Under the pieces are notes generated by a model, which searched no databases, was not told the origin of the DNA, and saw nothing but the letters and a program-made list of their open reading frames with translations. 64,000 nt of DNA from Microbacterium esteraromaticum (GTDB lineage Bacteria > Actinomycetota > Actinomycetes > Actinomycetales > Microbacteriaceae). The stretch is from contig NZ_JAFBBS010000001.1 of assembly GCF_016907315.1 (NCBI RefSeq), positions 992,001 through 1,056,000 on the forward strand, in the 5' to 3' direction. Below, piece by piece: positions 16,628-26,511 of this stretch (positions are counted from its first letter, which is position 1; every line of letters starts with the position of its first letter). A program made the translations under genes and the position numbers.

Positions 16628-18133
16628 GTGGACATCGCCGCCCCGCCCACGCTGCGCACCCTGCTCGGGCACGCCGAGCTGCGTCTCTCGCTTGTCTCGG
16701 AGCAGGCATCGCTGCCGGACGGGGCGCTCGACGTACCGGTGCGCTGGGTCCACAGCTCCGACCTCGTCGACCCGACCCCGTTCCTCGCCGATGACCTCGC
16801 CCTGCTGACGACGGGTAGCCAGTTCGCCGATAGCGACGGACCCGGCGCCGCCTCTTACGTCGAGCGTCTCGTGCACCGCGGCGTCCTGGCACTCGGATTC
16901 GGCTCCGGGGTGCACCGCGTCGGCCCGTCCGACGAGCTCGTCACGGCGTGCGCCGAGGCCGGGCTCGCCCTGTTCGAGGTGCCCTACGACATCCCCTTCC
17001 TCGCGATCGCCCGCGCCCACGCCGAGGCGATGGCCGCGCACGCCTATGCCCGCCGCACCTGGGCGCTCGAGGTGCAGCGCGCGCTGGCCGTGGCCGCCCT
17101 GCGCCCGCGCGGTCTCGAGGCGACCCTGACCGAGCTCGCGCGCCGTCTCGACTGCTGGGTCGGGCTCTTCGACTCGAGCGGAGCGATCGCGCAGGAGCAT
17201 CCGGTCGCGCTCGACCGCGGTGCCGACGCCGTCGCGGATGCCGTGGCGGAGCTGCTCGCCAGGGGGACGACTGCGAGTCGCACGCTCTCTGCCGGCGAGC
17301 GCACCGTCACGCTGCTCACCTTCGGCCGCACCGGTCAGCTGAAGGGCGTGATCGGCGTCGACCTCAGCCCGATCGACGCTGAGGCGCGTGCGGTCATCAC
17401 CACCGCGATCGCCATGGCCGGCCTGTCGCTCGAGCAGAGCGAGCAGCTCGCCCGTGGACGACGGCGCATGCACACTCAGCTGCTCGCCTCGCTGCGCGAC
17501 GACGATCCGACCCTCGCGCGCCGCACGCTCGGCGCGCTCCCGCCTGCGCCGATGCTCGTCGCGACGGCCGATGCTGCTCCCGTCGACGCCGTGGTCGGCT
17601 GGTTCGAACGGCAGCGGGCGGTGGGCGGCACGGTGTCGTTCGTGGCGGAGGATGCCGACGGGCTGACGATCTGCCTCGGCGCGTCGTCTAGGGGCCTCCT
17701 CGACCAGGTCGCCGAGCGCTTCGGCATCCGGATCGGCGTCTCGGAGCCGTCCGAGTACGGCGAGTTCTCGCATGCCCACGCACAGGCGATGACGGCGCTG
17801 CAGCGTTCAGGCGGCGACGGCGTGATCGACTACCACGACGTGGAGTCCGGCGGCGTGCTCGACGCGCTTGTCTCGGGAGAGACCCGCACCCTCGCGCGTA
17901 CGCGCCTCGCCCCGCTGCGCACGCACGACGCGACGGCCGGCGCTGAGCTCGAGCGCACCCTGCGGGTCTGGCTCGAGCACGATGCGCATGCCGAGCAGAC
18001 GGCTGCGGCACTGGGCATCCATCGGCACACGCTGCGCACCCGCCTCGCGCAGGCGGCGGGACTGCTCAGTGCCGACCTCACCTCGTTCCCGGCACGCGCC
18101 GAGCTCTGGGCGACCCTGCGCGCAGCCGGCTGA
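16628..18133 (+). CDS. PucR-family transcriptional regulator, divergent from gabT
   Basis: 501 aa from GTG with GGAAAGGGG upstream. The N-terminal ~130 residues are the PucR domain (RTLLGHAELRLSLVSE, VRWVHSSDLVDPTPFLADD). A middle effector region follows, then the C-terminal helix-turn-helix of HTH_30 type (RTLRVWLEHDAHAEQTAAAL, HRHTLRTRLAQAAGLL). PucR regulators usually activate catabolic operons in response to a nitrogenous metabolite; from memory, the GABA operon regulator of Corynebacterium glutamicum is of this family. Position and orientation suggest that it controls the adjacent putrescine/GABA block. Confidence 0.9.
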   Translation: MDIAAPPTLRTLLGHAELRLSLVSEQASLPDGALDVPVRWVHSSDLVDPTPFLADDLALLTTGSQFADSDGPGAASYVERLVHRGVLALGFGSGVHRVGPSDELVTACAEAGLALFEVPYDIPFLAIARAHAEAMAAHAYARRTWALEVQRALAVAALRPRGLEATLTELARRLDCWVGLFDSSGAIAQEHPVALDRGADAVADAVAELLARGTTASRTLSAGERTVTLLTFGRTGQLKGVIGVDLSPIDAEARAVITTAIAMAGLSLEQSEQLARGRRRMHTQLLASLRDDDPTLARRTLGALPPAPMLVATADAAPVDAVVGWFERQRAVGGTVSFVAEDADGLTICLGASSRGLLDQVAERFGIRIGVSEPSEYGEFSHAHAQAMTALQRSGGDGVIDYHDVESGGVLDALVSGETRTLARTRLAPLRTHDATAGAELERTLRVWLEHDAHAEQTAAALGIHRHTLRTRLAQAAGLLSADLTSFPARAELWATLRAAG

Positions 18134-18165
18134 TGCCCGCGCGCTGAGGGGTCGGCGTACGCTCC

Positions 18166-18234
18166 GCGCGGAGATGTGCGCCTGCCGCGGACCGATCACA
18201 AGCATCCGTCCGCGCGAAGCGCACATTCCCGCGC
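18166..18234. terminator. Imperfect hairpin between converging genes
   Basis: Arms 18166-18181 and 18219-18234 pair at 14 of 16 positions and enclose a further GCGGAC/GTCCGC pairing. It lies between the converging regulator and membrane protein genes, so a shared terminator is the simplest reading. Confidence 0.5.
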
Positions 18235-18259
18235 CAGGCGCGCGCGGGGTCCGACGCGA

Positions 18260-19117
18260 TCAGTGCCGGGGTGCCTCCGCTGCCGCGCGTCCGCGGGCGA
18301 TCAGCATGCGCACGCAGCCCCAGGCCATCGCGGCGACACCCAGCACGACGAGCACCACACCCGCGAGCCACATGGCCTCGTCCCAGGGCACGTAGCCGTA
18401 CGATACCGCGTTCAGGAACCGCGCCAGACCCTCGGGGAATTCGATGATGCTGCCGCCGTCTCCGAACGCCCACAGCCCGATGCCCAGCGTCGTCGCTCCG
18501 AGCCCGACGAACACGAACGCGGTCGCGGCATCACGCCGCCCCGGTTCGACCTTCTCGAGGTGCGACCCCTCGGCCGCGATGCGCGGAGCGCGAAGCGACA
18601 GCACGGGCATCACGATGATGAGCATGACCGCGAGAGGCGCGCACATGCCCACCACGTATCCGGCCCCCGGCACGAGGGCGAGCTGGGCGCCGATGCCCTC
18701 GCTCCACCAGTAGTGGAAGCCGTCGTTCGCCGACGTGGCGTCGTCGATGGTCTGCCGCACGCCGGGGGATGCGACGGCGATCGCCTGCACGATCCCGACC
18801 GGGACGGCCACGAACACCGGGGCGACGAAGCATGCGGTCATGAGCCGCAGCAGTACGGTGGCGACCTGCGATAGCGGCTTCCAGGCCATCTCGAGCATGC
18901 ACCAGCCGGCGTACACGGCGGGAGCCGCAATCGACAGCGTGCCCCAGGGCCGGTCGCCGCCGGCATCCGCCAGCGTGTCGAACACGCCCCAGACTCCGGC
19001 CACGATCGCGGCGATCAGCACCACGAGGTTCGCGCCGCTGAGCATCGCCCGCAGGTCGCTGCGGAACGGATGCGGATCGTCGATCGGCTCCGCAACAGGT
19101 GCGCTGCGCTCGTCCAT
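18260..19117 (-). CDS. Multi-pass membrane protein of unknown function
   Basis: 285 aa from ATG with a strong GGAGGAGG-like ribosome binding site. About six to seven hydrophobic segments are visible: LVVLIAAIVAGVWGVF, SIAAPAVYAGWCMLEMAW, TACFVAPVFVAVPVGIVQAI, YVVGMCAPLAVMLIIVMPVL, TAFVFVGLGATTLGIGLWAF, and AMWLAGVVLVVLGVAAMAWG. I do not recognise a family. It is convergent with the PucR-type regulator and lies just downstream of the RamB-like gene on the same strand (59 nt gap). Confidence 0.75.
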   Translation of the reverse strand: MDERSAPVAEPIDDPHPFRSDLRAMLSGANLVVLIAAIVAGVWGVFDTLADAGGDRPWGTLSIAAPAVYAGWCMLEMAWKPLSQVATVLLRLMTACFVAPVFVAVPVGIVQAIAVASPGVRQTIDDATSANDGFHYWWSEGIGAQLALVPGAGYVVGMCAPLAVMLIIVMPVLSLRAPRIAAEGSHLEKVEPGRRDAATAFVFVGLGATTLGIGLWAFGDGGSIIEFPEGLARFLNAVSYGYVPWDEAMWLAGVVLVVLGVAAMAWGCVRMLIARGRAAAEAPRH

Positions 19118-19176
19118 GCGCCTCCTCCCCGACGTCACGCCGCTCACACTACCGGGGCGCACCTGCACCGCCCGGT

Positions 19177-20613
19177 TCAGCGAGGAGCGTGCGCCTCGAG
19201 GAACTCGTACACATCGGTCGTGTCGACGCCGGGGAACGACCCGGTCGGCAGGGTCGCGAGCAGGGTGCGCGGGGTGCGCACGTTCGGCCACGCCTGATCG
19301 CGCCAGCGCTGCTCGAGCTCGGCCGGCGCACGGCGGCAGCAGGTCTCGACCGAGTGCTTCGACACCGCGCGATTCGGAGTGTCGCGCCCGACGAACCACT
19401 TCGTGTCATCGAAGCGGACGCCGACGCTGACGGAGTGCATCCCCTCGCTCGATGGCTCGACGCGGGCCGTGCACCAGTAGGTGCCATTGCCCGTGTCGGT
19501 GTACTGGTAGTACGGGTTGAAGCGGTCGTCGACGTCGAAGACCTCGCGGCTGGTCCATCGCCGGCAGCACATCTGCCCCTCGATCGAGCCCAGCCGGTCG
19601 GTCGGGAAGTTCACGTCGTCGTTCTCGTACGCCTTGGTGATGGTGCCCGACTCGTGCACCTTGAGGAAGTGCACCGGGATGCCCAGATGCCGCGTCGCCA
19701 GGTTCGTGAACCGGTGCGCGGCGGTCTCGTACGACACCGAGTACGCGTCACGCAGGTCTTCGATCGAGATCGCGCGGCGCTCTTTCGCGTCCTTCAGCAC
19801 GGGCACGACGTGCGACTCGGGCACGAGCAGGGCTCCGGTGAGGTAGTTCGTCTCGACCCGCTGCCGCAGGAACTCGGCGTAGCTGCGGGGTTCCGAATGC
19901 CCGAGGATGCGGCTCGACAGCGCCTGCAGCACCGCCGTGCGCGCATCTCCCTTCGCAGGAATGCTGCTCGAGAGGTAGAGGCGGCCGTGCGCGAGATCAG
20001 CGACGCTGCGAGTCGACTGGGGCAGGTCGGGCGCGTAGTGCAGCGTGAAGCCGAGGTGCGCGGCGATCTCGGATGCGGTGCGCTGAGTGAGAGGCCCGCC
20101 CGGGTGGCCGACGGCGTCGAGGATCTCGCTGGCCTGCACTTCGAGATCGGAGAAGTAGTTGTCCTGCGTGCGCATCAGGTGGCGCAGTTCGAGGTTGGCA
20201 CGACGCGCCTCCTCCGGCGTCGCCGCGCGCTCGTCTCGCAGGCGCTCGATCTCTGAGTGCAGGGCGAGCATCGCGTCGATCGCGTCGTCGGGAAACGATT
20301 TGCCGATGCGGAACGACGGGATGCCGAGGGCGCGGAAGGTCTGCCCCTTCATGGCGCGCTCGAGGGCGATCTCGCGCGTCGCGCGCTCGTCGAGCGGCTC
20401 GCCCTCGAGCAAGCCGTCGAGGGTGGTGCCGAGCACCTTCGCGATCGTCTGCAGCAGCGTGAGCTTGGGCTCGCGCTTGCCGGTCTCGAACATCGACACC
20501 TGGCTGGGGGCGCGGTCGATGCGGCTCGCGAGCTCTTCCAGCGTCATCCCCTGCGCGGTGCGCAGCTGTCGGATGCGCCGGCCGATGGTGAGCGCGTCGG
20601 ATTCGTCTGTCAC
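19177..20613 (-). CDS. ramB: RamB/ScfR-type transcriptional regulator (XRE + DUF955-like)
   Basis: 478 aa. An XRE helix-turn-helix occupies residues ~8-65 (IGRRIRQLRTAQGMTLEELA, RAPSQVSMFETGKREPKLTL). The central part (about 180-310) resembles the IrrE-type DUF955 domain, and the C-terminal part holds paired cysteines (GQMCCRRW, TYWCTARV, ETCCRRAP) typical of short-chain acyl-CoA responsive RamB/ScfR regulators. In Corynebacterium and Mycobacterium RamB controls the glyoxylate-cycle genes. Here it is divergent from aceB-aceA, which supports the same job. The RamB symbol is by family and context. Confidence 0.88.
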   Translation of the reverse strand: MTDESDALTIGRRIRQLRTAQGMTLEELASRIDRAPSQVSMFETGKREPKLTLLQTIAKVLGTTLDGLLEGEPLDERATREIALERAMKGQTFRALGIPSFRIGKSFPDDAIDAMLALHSEIERLRDERAATPEEARRANLELRHLMRTQDNYFSDLEVQASEILDAVGHPGGPLTQRTASEIAAHLGFTLHYAPDLPQSTRSVADLAHGRLYLSSSIPAKGDARTAVLQALSSRILGHSEPRSYAEFLRQRVETNYLTGALLVPESHVVPVLKDAKERRAISIEDLRDAYSVSYETAAHRFTNLATRHLGIPVHFLKVHESGTITKAYENDDVNFPTDRLGSIEGQMCCRRWTSREVFDVDDRFNPYYQYTDTGNGTYWCTARVEPSSEGMHSVSVGVRFDDTKWFVGRDTPNRAVSKHSVETCCRRAPAELEQRWRDQAWPNVRTPRTLLATLPTGSFPGVDTTDVYEFLEAHAPR

Positions 20614-20636
20614 GCGAGCAGTCTGTCACAGAAACA

Positions 20637-20654
20637 GAAATTCGCACGAACTTC
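20637..20654. promoter_or_regulatory. Candidate RamB operator between ramB and aceB
   Basis: GAAATTCG-CA-CGAACTTC is an inverted repeat with 8-bp arms (7 of 8 matching) and a 2-bp centre, 23 bp upstream of the ramB start and ~100 bp upstream of aceB. Its AT-rich halves stand out from the GC-rich surroundings. A TTGATC that could be a -35 for aceB lies at 20664. Confidence 0.5.
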
Positions 20655-20756
20655 TCTGCGGTTTTGATCATTCCGGATGCTCTTCTTCACACACAGTGGA
20701 TGTCACAGCCAACCGGCCGCCATGGCCGACCGGGCATCTCACGGAGGAGACAGATC

Positions 20757-22415
<1,659 letters not shown>

Positions 22416-22445
22416 CCGACCATCCCCACCGAAGAAGGACATGCC

Positions 22446-24041
22446 ATGACCCGCTACCAGGACGACATCGCCGCCATCCAGCAGCTGAAAGACGAGCAGG
22501 GCTCCGGCTGGAGCGCCATCGACCCCGAGTCGGCAGCCCGCATGCGCGCACAGAACCGCTTCCGCACCGGACTCGAGATCGCGCAGTACACCGCAGACAT
22601 CATGCGCCGCGACATGCAGGAGTACGACGCCGACTCGTCGGTCTACACGCAGTCGCTCGGCGTCTGGCACGGCTTCATCGGCCAGCAGAAGATGATCTCG
22701 ATCAAGAAGCACCTGAAGTCCACGAACAAGCGCTACCTCTACCTGTCGGGCTGGATGGTCGCCGCCCTCCGCTCGGAGTTCGGTCCGCTCCCCGACCAGT
22801 CGATGCACGAGAAGACCGCGGTTCCCGCGCTGATCGAAGAGCTCTACACCTTCCTCCGCCAGGCGGATGCCCGTGAGCTCGACCTCCTGTTCACGCAGCT
22901 CGACGCGGCACGCGCGGCCGGCGACACGACGGGCGCCGAGTTCATCCAGTCGCAGATCGACGGGTACGAGACCCACGTCGTGCCGATCATCGCCGACATC
23001 GATGCCGGCTTCGGCAACCCCGAGGCGACGTACCTGCTCGCCAAGAAGATGATCGAGGCCGGCGCCTGCGCCATCCAGATCGAGAACCAGGTGTCGGACG
23101 AGAAGCAGTGCGGGCACCAGGACGGCAAGGTCACCGTTCCCCACGAGGACTTCCTCGCGAAGATCAACGCGGTCCGCTACGCCTTCCTCGAGCTCGGCAT
23201 CGACAACGGCATCATCGTCGCCCGCACCGACTCGCTCGGCGCCGGCCTGACCCAGAAGATCGCCGTCTCGCACCAGCCCGGCGACCTCGGCGACCAGTAC
23301 AACTCGTTCCTCGACGTCGATGAGGTCTCGGCCGACAGCCTCGGCGACGGCGACGTCGTGATCAAGCGCGACGGCAGGCTGCTTCGCCCGCGGCGCCTCG
23401 CGAGCAACCTGTACCAGTTCCGGCCGGGCACGGGCGTCGACCGCGTGGTGCTCGACTGCATCACCTCGCTGCAGCACGGCGCCGATCTGCTCTGGATCGA
23501 GACCGAGAAGCCGCACGTCGAGCAGATCGCCGGCATGGTCGACCGCATCCGCGAGGTCGTCCCGAACGCGAAGCTGGTCTACAACAACAGCCCGTCGTTC
23601 AACTGGACGCTGAACTTCCGCCAGCAGGCGTACGACGCCATGGTCGAGCAGGGCAAGGATGTCTCGGCGTACGACCGCGACAAGCTGATGAGCGTCGAGT
23701 ACGACGACTCCGAGCTGGCGGCGCTGGCCGACGAGAAGATCCGCACCTTCCAGCGCGACGGCTCAGCCCGCGCCGGCATCTTCCACCACCTCATCACACT
23801 GCCGACGTACCACACGGCCGCGCTGTCGACCGATGACCTCGCGAAAGGCTACTTCGGCGACGAGGGCATGCTGGCCTACGTCAAGGGCGTGCAGCGCCGC
23901 GAGATCCGCGGCGGCATCGCCACCGTCAAGCACCAGAACATGGCCGGCTCCGACCTGGGCGACAACCACAAGGAGTACTTCGCCGGCGAGGCGGCCCTCA
24001 AGGCGGGCGGCCAGCACAACACGATGAACCAGTTCAGCTGA
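22446..24041 (+). CDS. aceA: Isocitrate lyase (long ~531-aa type)
   Basis: 531 aa, longer than the classical ~430-aa enzyme and like the form found in Pseudomonas and many actinobacteria. It cleaves isocitrate to glyoxylate and succinate. The catalytic motif reads KQCGH (in VSDEKQCGHQDGKV) rather than the classical KKCGH, which is usual for this subgroup. The Mg-binding region IADIDAGFGNPEATY and the C-terminal YNNSPSFNW are present. It has GAAGGA upstream and a terminator 19 nt downstream. Confidence 0.97.
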   Translation: MTRYQDDIAAIQQLKDEQGSGWSAIDPESAARMRAQNRFRTGLEIAQYTADIMRRDMQEYDADSSVYTQSLGVWHGFIGQQKMISIKKHLKSTNKRYLYLSGWMVAALRSEFGPLPDQSMHEKTAVPALIEELYTFLRQADARELDLLFTQLDAARAAGDTTGAEFIQSQIDGYETHVVPIIADIDAGFGNPEATYLLAKKMIEAGACAIQIENQVSDEKQCGHQDGKVTVPHEDFLAKINAVRYAFLELGIDNGIIVARTDSLGAGLTQKIAVSHQPGDLGDQYNSFLDVDEVSADSLGDGDVVIKRDGRLLRPRRLASNLYQFRPGTGVDRVVLDCITSLQHGADLLWIETEKPHVEQIAGMVDRIREVVPNAKLVYNNSPSFNWTLNFRQQAYDAMVEQGKDVSAYDRDKLMSVEYDDSELAALADEKIRTFQRDGSARAGIFHHLITLPTYHTAALSTDDLAKGYFGDEGMLAYVKGVQRREIRGGIATVKHQNMAGSDLGDNHKEYFAGEAALKAGGQHNTMNQFS

Positions 24042-24059
24042 TCCGAGGCGCGCTGAGCG

Positions 24060-24093
24060 AGAGGCCGGATGCATCATCGCATGCGGCCTCTCC
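24060..24093 (+). terminator. Terminator after aceA
   Basis: GAGAGGCCG pairs with CGGCCTCTC (24060-24068 with 24085-24093); part of the loop can pair further (GATGC with GCAT-like bases). It separates aceBA from the rraA-like gene. Confidence 0.65.
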
Positions 24094-24125
24094 CGCGTCG
24101 CCAGGCGACCTGATAGGAGTGAGAC

Positions 24126-24590
24126 ATGACATCAACCGCTGACCTCTACGACGTGCACGGCGACGACCTGCAGTCGCTGCCGCTGCAGCTGCGCTCCTTC
24201 GGCGGGTACACCTCGTTCGAGGGCCCGATCCGCACCGTGCGCTGCTTTCAGGACAACGCTCTGCTGAAGTCGATCCTCTCCTCTCCCGGCGACGGGGCGG
24301 TTCTCGTGGTCGACGGCGACGGCTCCTACGGCACGGCGCTGATGGGCGACATGATCGCGCAGCTCGCCGTCGACAACGGCTGGGCTGGCGTCGTCATCAA
24401 CGGCTGCGTGCGAGACAGCGCCGCGCTCGGCACCATGGCGCTGGGCGTCAAGGCCCTCGGCACCAATCCGCGCAAGAGCGGCAAGCAGGGCACGGGCGAG
24501 GCCGACGTCACGGTGGAGTTCGGCGGAGTCTCGTTCCGCCCAGGCGCACGCCTGTACGCCGATGAGGACGGCGTGCTCGTCGAGCGCTGA
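24126..24590 (+). CDS. RraA-family protein (putative 4-hydroxy-4-methyl-2-oxoglutarate aldolase / RNase E activity regulator)
   Basis: 154 aa, single RraA-like domain. Diagnostic parts are [18 protein letters not shown] and [17 protein letters not shown]; the Gly-x-Val-x-Arg-Asp element holds the metal-binding Asp region of the aldolase class. Members of this family act either as class II pyruvate aldolases or, in enterobacteria, as RNase E inhibitors; annotation as rraA is common but the role in actinobacteria is not settled. It follows aceBA by 84 nt across a hairpin, so it is probably a separate unit. Confidence 0.88.
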   Translation: MTSTADLYDVHGDDLQSLPLQLRSFGGYTSFEGPIRTVRCFQDNALLKSILSSPGDGAVLVVDGDGSYGTALMGDMIAQLAVDNGWAGVVINGCVRDSAALGTMALGVKALGTNPRKSGKQGTGEADVTVEFGGVSFRPGARLYADEDGVLVER

Positions 24591-24632
24591 GCATCCGGCA
24601 TCCGGCATCCGGCATCCGGCATCCGGCATCCG
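24591..24632. repeat. Perfect tandem array of heptamer GCATCCG, six copies
   Basis: Six uninterrupted copies of GCATCCG begin at the first base after the rraA-like stop codon. The last copy can pair with GGATGCCGG at 24655-24663 to form a terminator-like stem around AATCCCGCATTT, with GAAG/CTTC as an inner extension and a short bulge. Confidence 0.9.
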
Positions 24633-24731
24633 GAGAAGAATCCCGCATTTCTTCGGATGCCGGGGTTTCGCCGCTTCTCGCCCCCGTCTCAGACCGGTTC
24701 GGGGCGATCAGCCCCGAGTACGATCGGAGTC

Positions 24732-25949
24732 GTGACCGAACGCGCCCCGCTCTCCCGCAAACTGTCCGCCATCGCCGAGTCCGCCACGCTGAAGGTGGAT
24801 GCCAAGGCCAAGGCCCTCAAGGCCGAGGGCAAGCCCGTCATCTCGTATGCCGCCGGCGAACCCGACTTCGCGACCCCGCAGTTCATCGTCGATGCCGCCG
24901 CCGAGGCGCTCGCGAACCCGGCGAACTACCGCTACACCCCCGCCGCCGGGCTTCCCGAGCTGCGCGAGGCGATCGCCGCGAAGACGCTGCGCGACTCGGG
25001 GCTCGAGGTCTCGCCCAGCCAGGTCATCGTCACCAACGGCGGCAAGCAGTCGGTGTACCAGGCCTTTCAGGCCGTGGTGAACCCGGGCGACGAGGTGCTG
25101 CTGCCCGCGCCGTACTGGACCACCTACCCCGAGGCGATCCAGCTGGCCGACGGAGTGCCGGTCGAGGTCTTCGCCGGTGCCGACCAGGAGTACAAGGTCA
25201 CCGTGGAGCAGCTCGAGGCCGCCCGCACCGAGCGCACCACCGTGCTCGTGTTCGTCTCGCCGTCGAACCCGACCGGCTCGGTGTACACGGCTGACGAGAC
25301 CAGGGCGATCGCCGAATGGGCTCTCGAGCACGGCATCTGGGTGATCAGCGACGAGATCTACCAGAACCTCACCTACGAGGGAGTCAAGGCGACCTCCATC
25401 GTCGAGGCGCTGCCCGCGATCGCGAACCAGACCATCCTCGTCAACGGCGTCGCGAAGACGTACGCCATGACCGGCTGGCGAGTCGGCTGGATGGTCGGCC
25501 CCGCCGACGCCATCAAGGTCGCCGCCAACCTGCAGTCGCACCTGTCGAGCAACGTCAACAATGTCGCGCAGCGCGGTGCGATCGCGGCGCTGAACGGCCC
25601 GCAGGACGAGGCCGAGCAGATGCGCGAGGCGTTCGACCGCCGTCGCCGCCTGATCGTCGACGAGCTGTCGAAGATCGACGGGATGGTCGTTCCGACCCCG
25701 AAGGGCGCGTTCTACGTCTACCCCGACGTGCAGGGTCTGCTGAACCGCACATGGACGCGCCGCGACGGCAGCACGGTGACACCGGCCACCTCGCTCGAGC
25801 TCGCCGATTTCATCCTCGACGAGGCCGAGGTCGCGGTCGTGCCCGGCGAGGCGTTCGGCCCCTCCGGCTACCTGCGCCTGTCGTACGCGCTGGGCGACGA
25901 CCAGCTGCTCGAGGGCGTGCAGCGCCTGCAGCGCCTGTTCTCGGCCTGA
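24732..25949 (+). CDS. aspC: PLP-dependent aspartate aminotransferase
   Basis: 405 aa from GTG. The fold-type I class-I aminotransferase motifs are clear: [51 protein letters not shown], the PLP lysine in [17 protein letters not shown], and the substrate Arg in [13 protein letters not shown]. It swaps amino groups between aspartate and 2-oxoglutarate. A TACGAT -10-like box ends 7 nt before the GTG, and GGAG is only 2 nt from the start, so the transcript may be leaderless. It converges on murB and its neighbours. Confidence 0.94.
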   Translation: MTERAPLSRKLSAIAESATLKVDAKAKALKAEGKPVISYAAGEPDFATPQFIVDAAAEALANPANYRYTPAAGLPELREAIAAKTLRDSGLEVSPSQVIVTNGGKQSVYQAFQAVVNPGDEVLLPAPYWTTYPEAIQLADGVPVEVFAGADQEYKVTVEQLEAARTERTTVLVFVSPSNPTGSVYTADETRAIAEWALEHGIWVISDEIYQNLTYEGVKATSIVEALPAIANQTILVNGVAKTYAMTGWRVGWMVGPADAIKVAANLQSHLSSNVNNVAQRGAIAALNGPQDEAEQMREAFDRRRRLIVDELSKIDGMVVPTPKGAFYVYPDVQGLLNRTWTRRDGSTVTPATSLELADFILDEAEVAVVPGEAFGPSGYLRLSYALGDDQLLEGVQRLQRLFSA

Positions 25950-25995
25950 CCATCAGGAGCCCGGTCGCGGTCGTCTCGTCCTCGCCCCCTCCTGT

Positions 25996-26060
25996 CGTCG
26001 TCGCCCCCTCTGATCCGCGTGAATCAGAGGGGGCGACGACGTTCAGAGGGGGCGACGACG
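25996..26060. terminator. Strong bidirectional terminator with duplicated arm
   Basis: A 19-bp perfect stem (25996-26014 with 26023-26041) encloses an 8-nt loop. The right arm is repeated as a 17-bp direct repeat (CAGAGGGGGCGACGACG at 26025 and again at 26044), so two alternative hairpins are possible. It lies between converging aspC and the VOC gene. Confidence 0.8.
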
Positions 26061-26080
26061 CGCGAGCCCTGGGGCCCGCG

Positions 26081-26479
26081 TCAGCCCTGGTGCCCGATCA
26101 GCCACGGCACGCCGAAGCGATCGACGAGCGTGCCGTCGTGGTCTCCCCACGGACGCTTCTGCAGCGGGTCGATGATGCGGCCGCCCTCGGCGAGCGCATC
26201 GAACCACGACGCGAGCGTCGCGGGATCGGCGGTGCCGAGCAGCGAGAAGAACATGCCGCTCATCTCGAACGTGCTCTCGCCTGCAGCGGCATCCGCGCCG
26301 GCGAGCTCGACGGGGCCGTCGACGAGCATCCCGTGCGCGATCGCCTCAGCAGGTCCGTCGGTGCGGCCCGCCTGCTCGTAGGTGAACAGGCGCGACTCAC
26401 CCCCGAACGCGGTCGAGTAGAACGACAGAGCCTCGGCGGCGCTGCCGGGAAACAGAAGATAGGGAATCAGTCCGCTCAT
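26081..26479 (-). CDS. VOC-superfamily (PhnB/glyoxalase-like) protein
   Basis: 132 aa, one vicinal-oxygen-chelate domain. The opening IPYLLFPGSAAEALSFYSTAF and the ending WGDHDGTLVDRFGVPWLIG are typical of PhnB-like proteins, which are small cytosolic dimers of mostly unknown substrate. It follows murB by 32 nt on the same strand and may be co-transcribed. Confidence 0.85.
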   Translation of the reverse strand: MSGLIPYLLFPGSAAEALSFYSTAFGGESRLFTYEQAGRTDGPAEAIAHGMLVDGPVELAGADAAAGESTFEMSGMFFSLLGTADPATLASWFDALAEGGRIIDPLQKRPWGDHDGTLVDRFGVPWLIGHQG

Positions 26480-26511
26480 CCGGCGAGTGTATGCGGCCCG
26501 CCCGGACCCGC

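Noticed and set aside
22446..24041. KQCGH in isocitrate lyase as a damaged active site
   Set aside because: This variant is normal in the long-type isocitrate lyases; the catalytic Cys and His are present.
24591..24632. Short repeats as a CRISPR array
   Set aside because: They are contiguous 7-bp units with no spacers and no cas genes nearby.
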